Shown here in pieces: positions 33,722 through 41,702 of a stretch of DNA of 64,000 nt. This DNA is from Pseudomonas viridiflava (GTDB lineage Bacteria; Pseudomonadota; Gammaproteobacteria; Pseudomonadales; Pseudomonadaceae), in contig NZ_UWFN01000347.1 in assembly GCF_900602065.1 (NCBI RefSeq), positions 1 to 64,000 of the forward strand, written 5' to 3'. The notes beneath the pieces were generated by a model that saw nothing but the letters and a program-made list of their open reading frames with translations, was not told where the DNA came from and did no database searches. Numbering within the stretch: position 1 is the stretch's first letter; every line of letters starts with the position of its first letter. The translations under genes and the position numbers were made by a program.

Positions 33722-36499
33722 ATGGCATTGAAATCCCCCGCGTTTCGTAAAAAATTTCCGTTGCTCGTAACCGGCAGTTTGCTGGCGATGCAACCTCTTG
33801 CCACCCCGTTCGCGGTCGCAGCGGAACAGTATGACTGTTCAGTGTCTGCTGCGGGCGCCTGGAATTGTGCGCCGAAGTCCAATGCAGTCGAGCTGCCCCC
33901 ACGTCCTGTGCACAGCACTACGTCGGTCAGTTCCAACGGCACGGTCACCTCGGAAAGCAGCTCCACCAGCGAACCAGCCGTGGCCAAGACCCAGCTGGTG
34001 ACCGATGCCAAAGGGCGCGGTCTCAAGTCGCGGAGTGCTGACTACAGCCACCTGGACTGGGTTCCTCGCGAAAGCCTGACGCCGGCACAGCTGGCAGAAA
34101 CCGGACCTTACTGTTCCGGGGCCTACGTCGAGCCGATCCGACCTGGCATGGATGACAAGACGCCAATGAAAGACGCGCCGATGTTTATCGGTGCCAAGGC
34201 CTCGCGTTATCAGCAAGAAGAACAGATTGCTTCGCTGGCAGGTGACGTCGTCATGCGCCAGGGCAGCATGCAGGTCCAGGCCCAGGAGGCCAACCTGTAT
34301 CAGGCAGAAAACCGCGGCGAGTTGAACGGCGACGTTCGCATGCGCGACAACGGTGCGCTTATCGTCGGTGACCGTGCCGAGCTGCAGCTGGATACCGGTG
34401 AAGCCCAGATCGACAACGCCGAGTACGTGCTGCACAAGTCGAACGTGCGCGGTAACGCGCTGTACGCCAAGCGTGCCGAGAACGCGATCATTCGCCTCAA
34501 GGACGGTACATACACGACGTGCGAGCCAAACAGCAACGCGTGGACGCTCAAAGGCAACAACATCACGTTGAACCCGGCTACCGGTTTCGGTACCGCGACC
34601 AACGCCACCCTTCGGGTCAAAGACATACCGGTGTTCTACACCCCGTATATCTACTTCCCGATCGATGACCGTCGCCAGTCCGGTTTCCTGCCGCCATCCA
34701 TTGGCACCAGCAGCGATACCGGCCTCATGCTGGTCACGCCTTACTACTTCAACCTGGCACCGAACTACGATGCCACGCTCTATCCTCGTTACATGTCCAA
34801 ACGCGGCATGTTGATGGAAGGCGAATTCCGCTACCTGACCAAAACAAGCGAAGGTCAGTTCGGCGGCGCCTACCTGAACGACGATGACGATGATCGTAAA
34901 CTGCAGACGGATTACGAAGACACTCGCTGGATGATCAACTGGCAGCACAAGGGCGGGCTGGATTCGCGCTTGCTGACAGAGGTCGACTACACCGACATCA
35001 GTGACCCGTATTACTTCCAGGACCTGGAAACAGCTCAGATCGGCGTTGAGTCCAGAGAATACCTCAACCAGCAGGGCGCCCTGACCTACCGCGGAGATAC
35101 CTTCACGGCGCGGCTTAATGCCCAGGCCTACAAGCTGGCGACGATCTCGGACATCACCCCGTACAACCGTCTACCGCAGATCACCTTCAATGGTTCCCTG
35201 CCGTACCATCCAGCGGGCCTTCAGTTTGACTATGAAACTGAAGCCGTACGTTTTGACCGGGATCTTGAAACCGGTAACTTCGTGGACCGCGACGGAGTCA
35301 TCGCAAGTCGTCTCGACCAAAACGTGGCGGGCCTGGCTCGCGCCAACGGTGATCGTTTGAATCTGGCACCGGCCGTGAGCCTGCCGATGAATTGGTCCTA
35401 TGGCTACCTGACGCCGAAACTGAAGTACGTTTATACCCAGTACGATCTGGACCTGGACGGCAGAGGCAAGCAAAGCTTGCTGGCTGGCGAGGAATACAAC
35501 AGCAGCGAAAGCCGAAGTGTTCCGATCTTCAGTGTCGACAGCGGCCTGTACTTCGATCGCAGCACCCAGTTGTTCGGTACGAACTACCGCCAGACCCTGG
35601 AGCCGCGCCTGTTCTATCTCTACGTTCCGGAGAAAGACCAGACCGACATTCCGGTATTCGACAGTTCTGAAACAACGTTCAACTACAGCTCGCTGTTCCG
35701 CGACAACCGTTTTGTTGGTTCCGACCGCATCGGTGACGAGAACAAGCTGTCGCTGGGCGTGACCAACCGCTGGATTGAAGACGACGGCTTCGAACGCCAA
35801 CGCTTCAGTATCGGTCAGGCACTGTACTTCAAGGATCGTCGAGTTCAGCTTCCAGGCGTCGACTGGAGAACACGTGACGATGCGCAGGCCAATGTCTCGC
35901 CTTACGCGCTGGAATACGAATATCGCTTCAACCGCGACTGGCGCTTCAATTCGGACTTCAACTGGGATCCGGATAGCCACAGCACCCGTTCCGGCAGTGC
36001 CATGTTCCACTACCAGCCAGAGGACGACGTCAACAAGGTCGTCAACCTCGGCTACCGCTACCGCAACGACCTGGTCCGCTACGACCAGAGCACCGGTCGG
36101 TGGAGTGTCGGTGGTGGTGACTACGGCACACCTGGGCAACCGGGCTACGTGAAGGACTACTACAAGATCCAGCAGCACGACTTCTCGGTCATCTGGCCAA
36201 TCGTGCCGCAATGGAACGCGATCAGCCGCTGGCAGTACGACTACAACCGCAATCGCACAATCGATGCGTTCGGTGGTTTCGAGTATGACAACTGCTGCTG
36301 GAAACTGCGTCTGATCAGCCGTTACTGGATCGACTATGACGAGTACAGCCAGGATGCCCCTCAGAACGAGAAAGGCGACCACGGCGTATTCCTACAAATT
36401 GTGTTGAAGGGACTTGGTGGCGTTACCGGCGCCAAAGTAGAGAGCTTCCTCGACAAAGGCATCGAAGGTTATCGTGAACGTGAAGACCAAGCTTTCTGA
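33722..36499 (+). CDS. lptD: LPS-assembly protein LptD
   Basis: Outer-membrane beta-barrel that inserts lipopolysaccharide into the outer leaflet with LptE. The 925-residue protein has a signal peptide (to about AVAAEQ) and a pseudomonad-type N-terminal extension. The periplasmic OstA/jellyroll domain follows (about 155-290, from MFIGAKASRYQQEEQ), then the barrel. Cysteines suitable for the maturation disulfides lie near the N-terminus (YDC, NCAP, YCSG) and in the NCCW motif near residue 860. Divergent from amgK; surA starts before its stop codon. Confidence 0.97.
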   Translation: MALKSPAFRKKFPLLVTGSLLAMQPLATPFAVAAEQYDCSVSAAGAWNCAPKSNAVELPPRPVHSTTSVSSNGTVTSESSSTSEPAVAKTQLVTDAKGRGLKSRSADYSHLDWVPRESLTPAQLAETGPYCSGAYVEPIRPGMDDKTPMKDAPMFIGAKASRYQQEEQIASLAGDVVMRQGSMQVQAQEANLYQAENRGELNGDVRMRDNGALIVGDRAELQLDTGEAQIDNAEYVLHKSNVRGNALYAKRAENAIIRLKDGTYTTCEPNSNAWTLKGNNITLNPATGFGTATNATLRVKDIPVFYTPYIYFPIDDRRQSGFLPPSIGTSSDTGLMLVTPYYFNLAPNYDATLYPRYMSKRGMLMEGEFRYLTKTSEGQFGGAYLNDDDDDRKLQTDYEDTRWMINWQHKGGLDSRLLTEVDYTDISDPYYFQDLETAQIGVESREYLNQQGALTYRGDTFTARLNAQAYKLATISDITPYNRLPQITFNGSLPYHPAGLQFDYETEAVRFDRDLETGNFVDRDGVIASRLDQNVAGLARANGDRLNLAPAVSLPMNWSYGYLTPKLKYVYTQYDLDLDGRGKQSLLAGEEYNSSESRSVPIFSVDSGLYFDRSTQLFGTNYRQTLEPRLFYLYVPEKDQTDIPVFDSSETTFNYSSLFRDNRFVGSDRIGDENKLSLGVTNRWIEDDGFERQRFSIGQALYFKDRRVQLPGVDWRTRDDAQANVSPYALEYEYRFNRDWRFNSDFNWDPDSHSTRSGSAMFHYQPEDDVNKVVNLGYRYRNDLVRYDQSTGRWSVGGGDYGTPGQPGYVKDYYKIQQHDFSVIWPIVPQWNAISRWQYDYNRNRTIDAFGGFEYDNCCWKLRLISRYWIDYDEYSQDAPQNEKGDHGVFLQIVLKGLGGVTGAKVESFLDKGIEGYREREDQAF

Positions 36500-37802
36500 T
36501 TGTCTGCGCCCGCTGTTGCTGGGCGCATTGTTCCTGGGGACTGCGGCGAATGCCGCAGTTCAACAACTGGACAGCGTGGCAGCCATCGTCGATAACGATG
36601 TGATCATGAAGAGCCAAGTGGACCAGCGTGTCCGCGAAGTTCAACAGACCATCGCCAAGCGCGGCTCGGGCGTACCACCCGCCGAGGCACTGCAGCCGCA
36701 GGTTCTGGAACGTCTGATTCTGGAAAACCTGCAACTGCAGATGGGTGATCGCTCCGGCATTCGCATCACTGACGAAGAGTTGAACCAGGCAATCGGCACC
36801 ATTGCTGAACGCAACAACATGAGCGTGGAACAATTCCGCGCCGCGTTGGCCCATGACGGTCTTTCCTACAACGATGCTCGCGAGCAGGTTCGTCGGGAAA
36901 TGATCATCAGCCGGGTGCGTCAACGCCGTGTGGCCGAGCGCATTCAGGTTTCGGAACAGGAAGTGAAAAACTTCCTCGCATCCGACCTTGGCAAGGCTCA
37001 GCTGTCTGAAGAGTTCCATCTGGCCAACATCCTGATCCCTACGCCTGACAGCGCATCGTCGGACCAGATTCAGGCTGCTGCCCGTAAAGCTCAGGATCTG
37101 TACAGCAAGCTCAAGCAAGGCGCCGATTTCGGTCAGGCAGCCATTGCCAACTCAGCAAGCGAAAGCGCCCTCGAAGGCGGTGACATGGGCTGGCGTAAAG
37201 CGGCTCAACTACCGCCTCCGTTCGGCGACATGCTGGGTTCGATGCCTGTTGGCGACGTGACGCCTCCCGCTCGCACTCCGGGCGGTTTCATCATCCTCAA
37301 GCTGCTGGAAAAACGCGGTGGCCAGGGCCAGGCACAGATGCGCGATGAAGTTCACGTGCGTCATATCCTGATCAAGCCAAGCGAGATCCGCAGCGAAGAA
37401 GAAACCCGACGTCTGGCGCAGAAGATTTACGACCGTATCGAGAGTGGCGATAACTTCGCCGACCTTGCGAAAAGCTTCTCGGAAGATCCAGGTTCGGCGC
37501 TCAACGGTGGTGATTTGAACTGGGTTGATCCTAACTCGCTGGTTCCAGAGTTCCGCCAGGTCATGAACGACACGCCGCAAGGCACTTTGTCCAAACCGTT
37601 CAAGACAGCCTATGGCTGGCATGTACTGGAAGTGCTGGGCCGTCGCGCCACGGACGCAACCAACCAGGCTCGCGACCAGCAAGCACTGACAGTTCTGCGT
37701 AACCGCAAGTATGACGAAGAATTGCAAACCTGGTTGCGTCAGATCCGTGACGAAGCCTACGTTGAGATCAAACTTCCTGGCGCAGCCCAGGCTGCACAGT
37801 GA
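36474..37802 (+). CDS. surA: Periplasmic peptidyl-prolyl isomerase and chaperone SurA
   Basis: Chaperone escorting outer-membrane proteins, LptD in particular, to the BAM complex. The 442-residue protein has a signal peptide (cleavage near TAANA|AVQQLD), an N-terminal chaperone core and two PpiC/parvulin domains (about 180-275 and 290-390; the second begins VHVRHILIKPSEI). The GTG at 36474 has AAGG five bases upstream; a second GTG at 36480 would give the MKTKLSD start seen in relatives. Either way it overlaps lptD by 20-26 bp. Confidence 0.95.
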   Translation: MNVKTKLSDCLRPLLLGALFLGTAANAAVQQLDSVAAIVDNDVIMKSQVDQRVREVQQTIAKRGSGVPPAEALQPQVLERLILENLQLQMGDRSGIRITDEELNQAIGTIAERNNMSVEQFRAALAHDGLSYNDAREQVRREMIISRVRQRRVAERIQVSEQEVKNFLASDLGKAQLSEEFHLANILIPTPDSASSDQIQAAARKAQDLYSKLKQGADFGQAAIANSASESALEGGDMGWRKAAQLPPPFGDMLGSMPVGDVTPPARTPGGFIILKLLEKRGGQGQAQMRDEVHVRHILIKPSEIRSEEETRRLAQKIYDRIESGDNFADLAKSFSEDPGSALNGGDLNWVDPNSLVPEFRQVMNDTPQGTLSKPFKTAYGWHVLEVLGRRATDATNQARDQQALTVLRNRKYDEELQTWLRQIRDEAYVEIKLPGAAQAAQ

Positions 37803-38788
37803 AACCCAAGCGTTTCGCACTGACACCCGGCGAGCCGGCCGGCATTGGTCCTGACCTTTGCCTGCTGCTCGCCACGCAGCCCCAGCCTCACCCCCTTATT
37901 GCCATTACCAGCCGCGACCTGCTCTCCGAGCGGGCCGCGCAACTGGGCGTGGCCGTTGATCTCGTCAGCGTGACACCAGACGCATTCCCGGACATCGCCG
38001 CCCCTGCGGGTAGCCTTTACGTCTGGGACACTCAGTTGCAAGAGCCAGTGGTGACCGGTCAGCTGAACAAGGCCAACGGCGCATTCGTCCTGCAAACCCT
38101 GACCCGCGCCGGGCAAGGCTGCATGGACGGCCACTTCGCCGGCATGATCACAGCCCCTGTGCACAAGGGCGTCATCAACGAAAGCGGTATCGCCTTTTCG
38201 GGCCACACCGAGTTTCTGGCTGAGCTAACCAAGACAGAACAAGTGGTGATGATGCTGGCCACGGGCGACCTGCGTGTAGCACTGGTCACCACACACCTGC
38301 CGTTGCGCGATGTGGCCGACGCGATCACCCCCGAGCGCCTGGAACGCGTCACACGCATCCTGCACGCCGATCTGGTGAACAAATTCGGCATCGCCCAGCC
38401 TCGCATTCTGGTGTGCGGACTTAACCCTCATGCGGGTGAAAGCGGGCATCTGGGCCGCGAAGAGATCGACATCATAGAACCTGCTTTGGAGCGTCTGCGC
38501 AGCGAGGGCCTGGATTTACGCGGGCCACTGCCAGCCGACACTCTGTTTACCCCCAAATATCTGAAGCACTGCGACGCAGTGCTGGCGATGTACCACGACC
38601 AGGGCTTGCCTGTACTCAAGTACAAAGGCTTCGGGGCTGCCGTCAACGTGACGCTGGGCCTGCCGATTATTCGGACCTCTGTCGACCACGGCACTGCGCT
38701 GGACCTTGCAGGCACCGGCAACGTCGACACCGGTAGCCTGCAAGTCGCCCTGGAAACCGCCTATCAGATGGCCGAGACCCATTCATGA
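37799..38788 (+). CDS. pdxA: 4-hydroxythreonine-4-phosphate dehydrogenase
   Basis: PLP-synthesis enzyme oxidising 4-phosphohydroxy-L-threonine with NAD. The 329-residue protein begins at a GTG overlapping the surA stop by four bases. TPGEPAGIGPDL, the metal-binding GHTEFLAEL, NPHAGESGHLGREE and MYHDQGLPVLKY segments, and the final RTSVDHGTALDLAG motif are intact. Epd, the entry enzyme of the same pathway, is encoded at the right end of the window. Confidence 0.97.
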   Translation: MKPKRFALTPGEPAGIGPDLCLLLATQPQPHPLIAITSRDLLSERAAQLGVAVDLVSVTPDAFPDIAAPAGSLYVWDTQLQEPVVTGQLNKANGAFVLQTLTRAGQGCMDGHFAGMITAPVHKGVINESGIAFSGHTEFLAELTKTEQVVMMLATGDLRVALVTTHLPLRDVADAITPERLERVTRILHADLVNKFGIAQPRILVCGLNPHAGESGHLGREEIDIIEPALERLRSEGLDLRGPLPADTLFTPKYLKHCDAVLAMYHDQGLPVLKYKGFGAAVNVTLGLPIIRTSVDHGTALDLAGTGNVDTGSLQVALETAYQMAETHS

Positions 38789-39591
38789 CCGAGCAATTCC
38801 AACACAAGGCGCGCAAGCGCTTCGGACAAAACTTCCTGCATGACGCAGGCGTGATCGACAAGATCCTGCGAGCCATCCACGCTCGCCCGGAAGAGCGCCT
38901 GCTCGAAATCGGGCCCGGCCAGGGTGCCTTGACCCAAGGCATACTCGGCAGCGGCGCCCAACTGGACGTCGTCGAACTGGACAAGGATCTGATTCCTATC
39001 CTGATGCATCAGTTTGGTAATAAACCCAACTTCAAGCTGCATCAGGGCGATGCACTGAAGTTTGACTTTACCAGCCTAAACGCGCCGGCCAATAGCCTGC
39101 GGGTGGTCGGCAACCTGCCTTACAACATCTCCACCCCGTTGATTTTTCATCTGCTGAACAACGCCAATCTGATCCGCGATATGCACTTCATGCTGCAAAA
39201 GGAAGTGGTTGAGCGGATGGCGGCGGTACCTGGCGGCGGTGATTACGGTCGTCTATCGATCATGGTCCAATACCACTGCCGGGTTGAACACCTGTTCAAC
39301 GTAGGTCCAGGCGCTTTCAACCCGCCGCCGAAAGTCGATTCGGCGATCGTGCGTCTGGTGCCTCACGAAACCCTGCCACATCCGGCCAAGGATCACCGTC
39401 TGCTTGAGCGCGTGGTACGTGAGGCGTTCAACCAACGCCGCAAAACACTGCGCAACACACTCAAATTACTGCTCAGCAGTGATGACATTACTGCCGCCGG
39501 CGTCGACGGCAGCTTGCGCCCCGAACAGCTGGATCTGGCCGCGTTCGTTCGTCTCGCGGACAAGCTGAGCGAGAAATCAGCTCAGGCTTGA
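38785..39591 (+). CDS. rsmA: 16S rRNA dimethyladenosine transferase RsmA
   Basis: Dimethylates two adjacent adenines in the 3' hairpin of 16S rRNA, a checkpoint in 30S maturation. The 268-residue protein has KRFGQNFLHD, the SAM-binding EIGPGQGALTQGI, the catalytic NLPYNISTPL motif and a C-terminal helical domain with FNQRRKTLRNTLK. Its start overlaps pdxA by four bases. It is known as KsgA in enterics. Confidence 0.97.
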   Translation: MTEQFQHKARKRFGQNFLHDAGVIDKILRAIHARPEERLLEIGPGQGALTQGILGSGAQLDVVELDKDLIPILMHQFGNKPNFKLHQGDALKFDFTSLNAPANSLRVVGNLPYNISTPLIFHLLNNANLIRDMHFMLQKEVVERMAAVPGGGDYGRLSIMVQYHCRVEHLFNVGPGAFNPPPKVDSAIVRLVPHETLPHPAKDHRLLERVVREAFNQRRKTLRNTLKLLLSSDDITAAGVDGSLRPEQLDLAAFVRLADKLSEKSAQA

Positions 39592-39597
39592 GCTTGC

Positions 39598-39649
39598 AGG
39601 ACATGTAGATGATCGAAGACTGATTGGTCATTTATCGTTTACATGTCCT
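39598..39649. repeat. Inverted repeat AGGACATGTA / TACATGTCCT between rsmA and apaG
   Basis: Perfect 10-bp arms at 39598-39607 and 39640-39649 flank 32 bp, and the motif AGACTGATT occurs inside and just after it (39618 and 39650). The element begins a few bases after the rsmA stop codon. It is not a REP family member and lacks a T run. It could be an operator pair for apaGH or an mRNA structure. Confidence 0.6.
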
Positions 39650-39705
39650 AGACTGATTCCACCGGCTTTCCGGTTCTATCCGCATTCGCTTCCAAGGCCT
39701 ACCGC

Positions 39706-40086
39706 ATGCCCGATTCCCGATACCAGGTCGACGTCAGCGTCGTCACACGCTTCCTGGCAGAGCAGTCACAACCCGAACAGAATCGCTTTGCCTTTGCCTA
39801 CACGGTTACCGTCCACAACAGCGGCGAGTTGCCTGCAAAACTGCTGTCCCGGCATTGGGTGATCACCGATGGTGACGGTCACGTCGAAGAAGTTCGCGGT
39901 GAAGGGGTTGTGGGGCAACAACCCCTTATCGATGCAGGGCAAAGCCACACCTATAGCAGTGGCACCGTCATGACCACCAAGGTCGGCAATATGCAGGGCA
40001 CGTATCAAATGCTCGCCCAGGACGGCAAGCGCTTCGATGCAGTTATCGCGCCGTTTCGCCTGGCGGTACCGGGGTCTCTGCACTGA
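39706..40086 (+). CDS. apaG: ApaG (Co2+/Mg2+ efflux-associated protein)
   Basis: Small beta-sandwich protein of 126 residues. It shows the family features FAYTVTVHNSGE, LLSRHWVITDGDG, VRGEGVVGQQP and the C-terminal FDAVIAPFRLAVP. The biochemical function is not settled. The stop codon overlaps the apaH start by one base (ATG within TGATG), the classic apaG-apaH arrangement. Confidence 0.95.
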   Translation: MPDSRYQVDVSVVTRFLAEQSQPEQNRFAFAYTVTVHNSGELPAKLLSRHWVITDGDGHVEEVRGEGVVGQQPLIDAGQSHTYSSGTVMTTKVGNMQGTYQMLAQDGKRFDAVIAPFRLAVPGSLH

Positions 40087-40967
40087 TGCCGGTGTATGCC
40101 GTTGGCGACCTGCAAGGCTGCCTCGAACCGCTGCAATGTCTGCTGGAACATGTGAACTTCGACCCGGCCAGGGACCAGCTCTGGCTGGTGGGCGATCTGG
40201 TGAACCGCGGCCCTCAATCGCTTGAAACCCTGCGTTTTCTCTACAGCATCCGCGAGTCGGTCACTTGCGTACTGGGTAACCACGACCTGCATTTGCTCGC
40301 CGCCTCGCGCAATATTGAACGCCTGAAAAAAGGCGACACCCTGCGCGAGATCCTTGAGGCGCCGGACAGCGACAACCTGCTGCAATGGATTCGTCGGCAA
40401 AAACTGCTGCACTACGATGCTGGCCGCAACGTTGCAATGGTCCATGCAGGCATACCACCGCAGTGGTCACTGAAAAAAGCGATCAAGTGCGCCGCCGAAG
40501 TGGAAACTGCCTTGCAGGACGATGGCTTGTATCCGTCTTATCTGGAAGGCATGTATGGCAACGAGCCCAGCAAATGGGACAGCGACCTGCAGGGCGTCAC
40601 ACGACTAAGGGTGATCACCAACTACTTCACCCGTATGCGGTTCTGCACGAGCGAAGGCAAGCTGGACCTGAAGGGCAAGGAGGGTGTCGACACCGCCCTG
40701 CCCGGCTATCAGCCATGGTTCAAACATCCGGAGCGAAAGACCCGTGATGTGAAAATCATCTTCGGCCACTGGGCCGCGCTGGAGGGCCGCTGCGATGAAC
40801 CTGATGTCTATGCACTGGACACCGGCTGCGTATGGGGTTCGGCAATGACCATGCTCAACGTTGACACCTTTGAGCGGTATCTTTGCGATTGCGATGACCA
40901 TGGCAATGCCGAATCAGGGGCGACCCGGACAATTCTGCATGACCCGGCAGGCGTGATCAGGCGTTAA
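40086..40967 (+). CDS. apaH: Symmetrical bis(5'-nucleosyl)-tetraphosphatase
   Basis: Hydrolyses Ap4A to two ADP and can remove Np4 caps from RNA. The 293-residue metallophosphatase shows VGDLQGCLEPL (metal ligands), LVGDLVNRGPQSLETL, VLGNHDLHLLA and the HAGIPPQWS and FGHWAALEGR histidines. It is last in the lptD-surA-pdxA-rsmA-apaG-apaH run and is followed by a large palindromic repeat. Confidence 0.96.
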   Translation: MPVYAVGDLQGCLEPLQCLLEHVNFDPARDQLWLVGDLVNRGPQSLETLRFLYSIRESVTCVLGNHDLHLLAASRNIERLKKGDTLREILEAPDSDNLLQWIRRQKLLHYDAGRNVAMVHAGIPPQWSLKKAIKCAAEVETALQDDGLYPSYLEGMYGNEPSKWDSDLQGVTRLRVITNYFTRMRFCTSEGKLDLKGKEGVDTALPGYQPWFKHPERKTRDVKIIFGHWAALEGRCDEPDVYALDTGCVWGSAMTMLNVDTFERYLCDCDDHGNAESGATRTILHDPAGVIRR

Positions 40968-40988
40968 ACTCAGCACAATACAATGCAA

Positions 40989-41062
40989 CTGTAGGAGCTG
41001 CCGAAGGCTGCGAAGGGTATATCTACTACGCCTTTATTCGCAGCCTTCGGCAGCTCCTACAG
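40989..41062. repeat. Inverted repeat, GGAGCTGCCGAAGGCTGCGA family
   Basis: GTAGGAGCTGCCGAAGGCTG and CAGCCTTCGGCAGCTCCTAC are perfectly inverted with about 25 bp inside. It lies between apaH and glpE. The second member of this family is at 20921-20990. Confidence 0.9.
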
Positions 41063-41095
41063 AATCAATCCCGGATAAATTCAAAGGAGCCAACC

Positions 41096-41416
41096 ATGAC
41101 CGAGTTCAAACGCATCCCGCCAGAACAGGCTCAAGCGCTGCGCGAGCAAGGCGCAGTGCTGGTAGATGTTCGTGATCCACAGACTTTCGCCAGCAACCAC
41201 ATTCCCGACTCCCAGCATCTGGATAACCACTCCATTGCCGATTTCATTCGCAATGCCGATCTGGATAAACCAGTGGTTGTGGTCTGCTACCACGGCAACT
41301 CTAGCCAGAGTGCGGCAGCATATCTGGTGAACCAGGGTTTTTCCGATGTCTACAGCCTTGATGGCGGATTCGAGCTATGGCGCAGCACCTTTCCAGCTGA
41401 AACCGCTCAGAGCTGA
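41096..41416 (+). CDS. glpE: Thiosulfate sulfurtransferase GlpE
   Basis: Single-domain rhodanese of 106 residues moving sulfane sulfur from thiosulfate to cyanide or thiol acceptors. The active-site loop VVVCYHGNSSQSAAAYL holds the persulfide cysteine, and GAVLVDVRDPQTF and the C-terminal GGFELWR are family hallmarks. AAGGAG precedes the ATG. It has its own short transcription unit. Confidence 0.95.
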   Translation: MTEFKRIPPEQAQALREQGAVLVDVRDPQTFASNHIPDSQHLDNHSIADFIRNADLDKPVVVVCYHGNSSQSAAAYLVNQGFSDVYSLDGGFELWRSTFPAETAQS

Positions 41417-41702
41417 CAGAAAATATTTTTATTTCAGTTGATCCCGCGTCCTGCGCGGGTTCGCGTCCTAACTGACGGACGGTCAGGCAGTCTTTCTGTT
41501 CATCCCTTCTTTATCTTTCCGATTCCGAACTATCCTTAGCCTCAGGCCATCCGTAATCAGGGGAGAGCCGGTACACCGGCGCGTGGGTCATCGGTAGCTA
41601 CTTTTATGGTGTTTGGGGGGTAAACGGCATCTGGATTCTCAGCTGCTGCCAACATCGACTGACGATCCGCCGCCGGCTCTACGTATCGAGCGAGGTGACG
41701 TC
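41417..41702. other. Leader/promoter region of the prkA operon
   Basis: No ORF is supported in this 286-bp stretch. It holds a hairpin after glpE (CCCGCG / CGCGGG at 41443-41459, no T run) and a small CTGAC/GTCAG stem (41472-41486). A CTATCCT box at 41530-41536 resembles a stationary-phase sigma -10 element; enteric yeaGH is RpoS-dependent, which makes that reading attractive but unproven. GAGGTGA precedes the prkA start. Confidence 0.35.

Noticed and set aside
35171..36382. Long open frame (403 codons) antisense to lptD, Val/Ala-rich
   Set aside because: Low-complexity translation typical of reverse-frame shadows of a beta-barrel gene.
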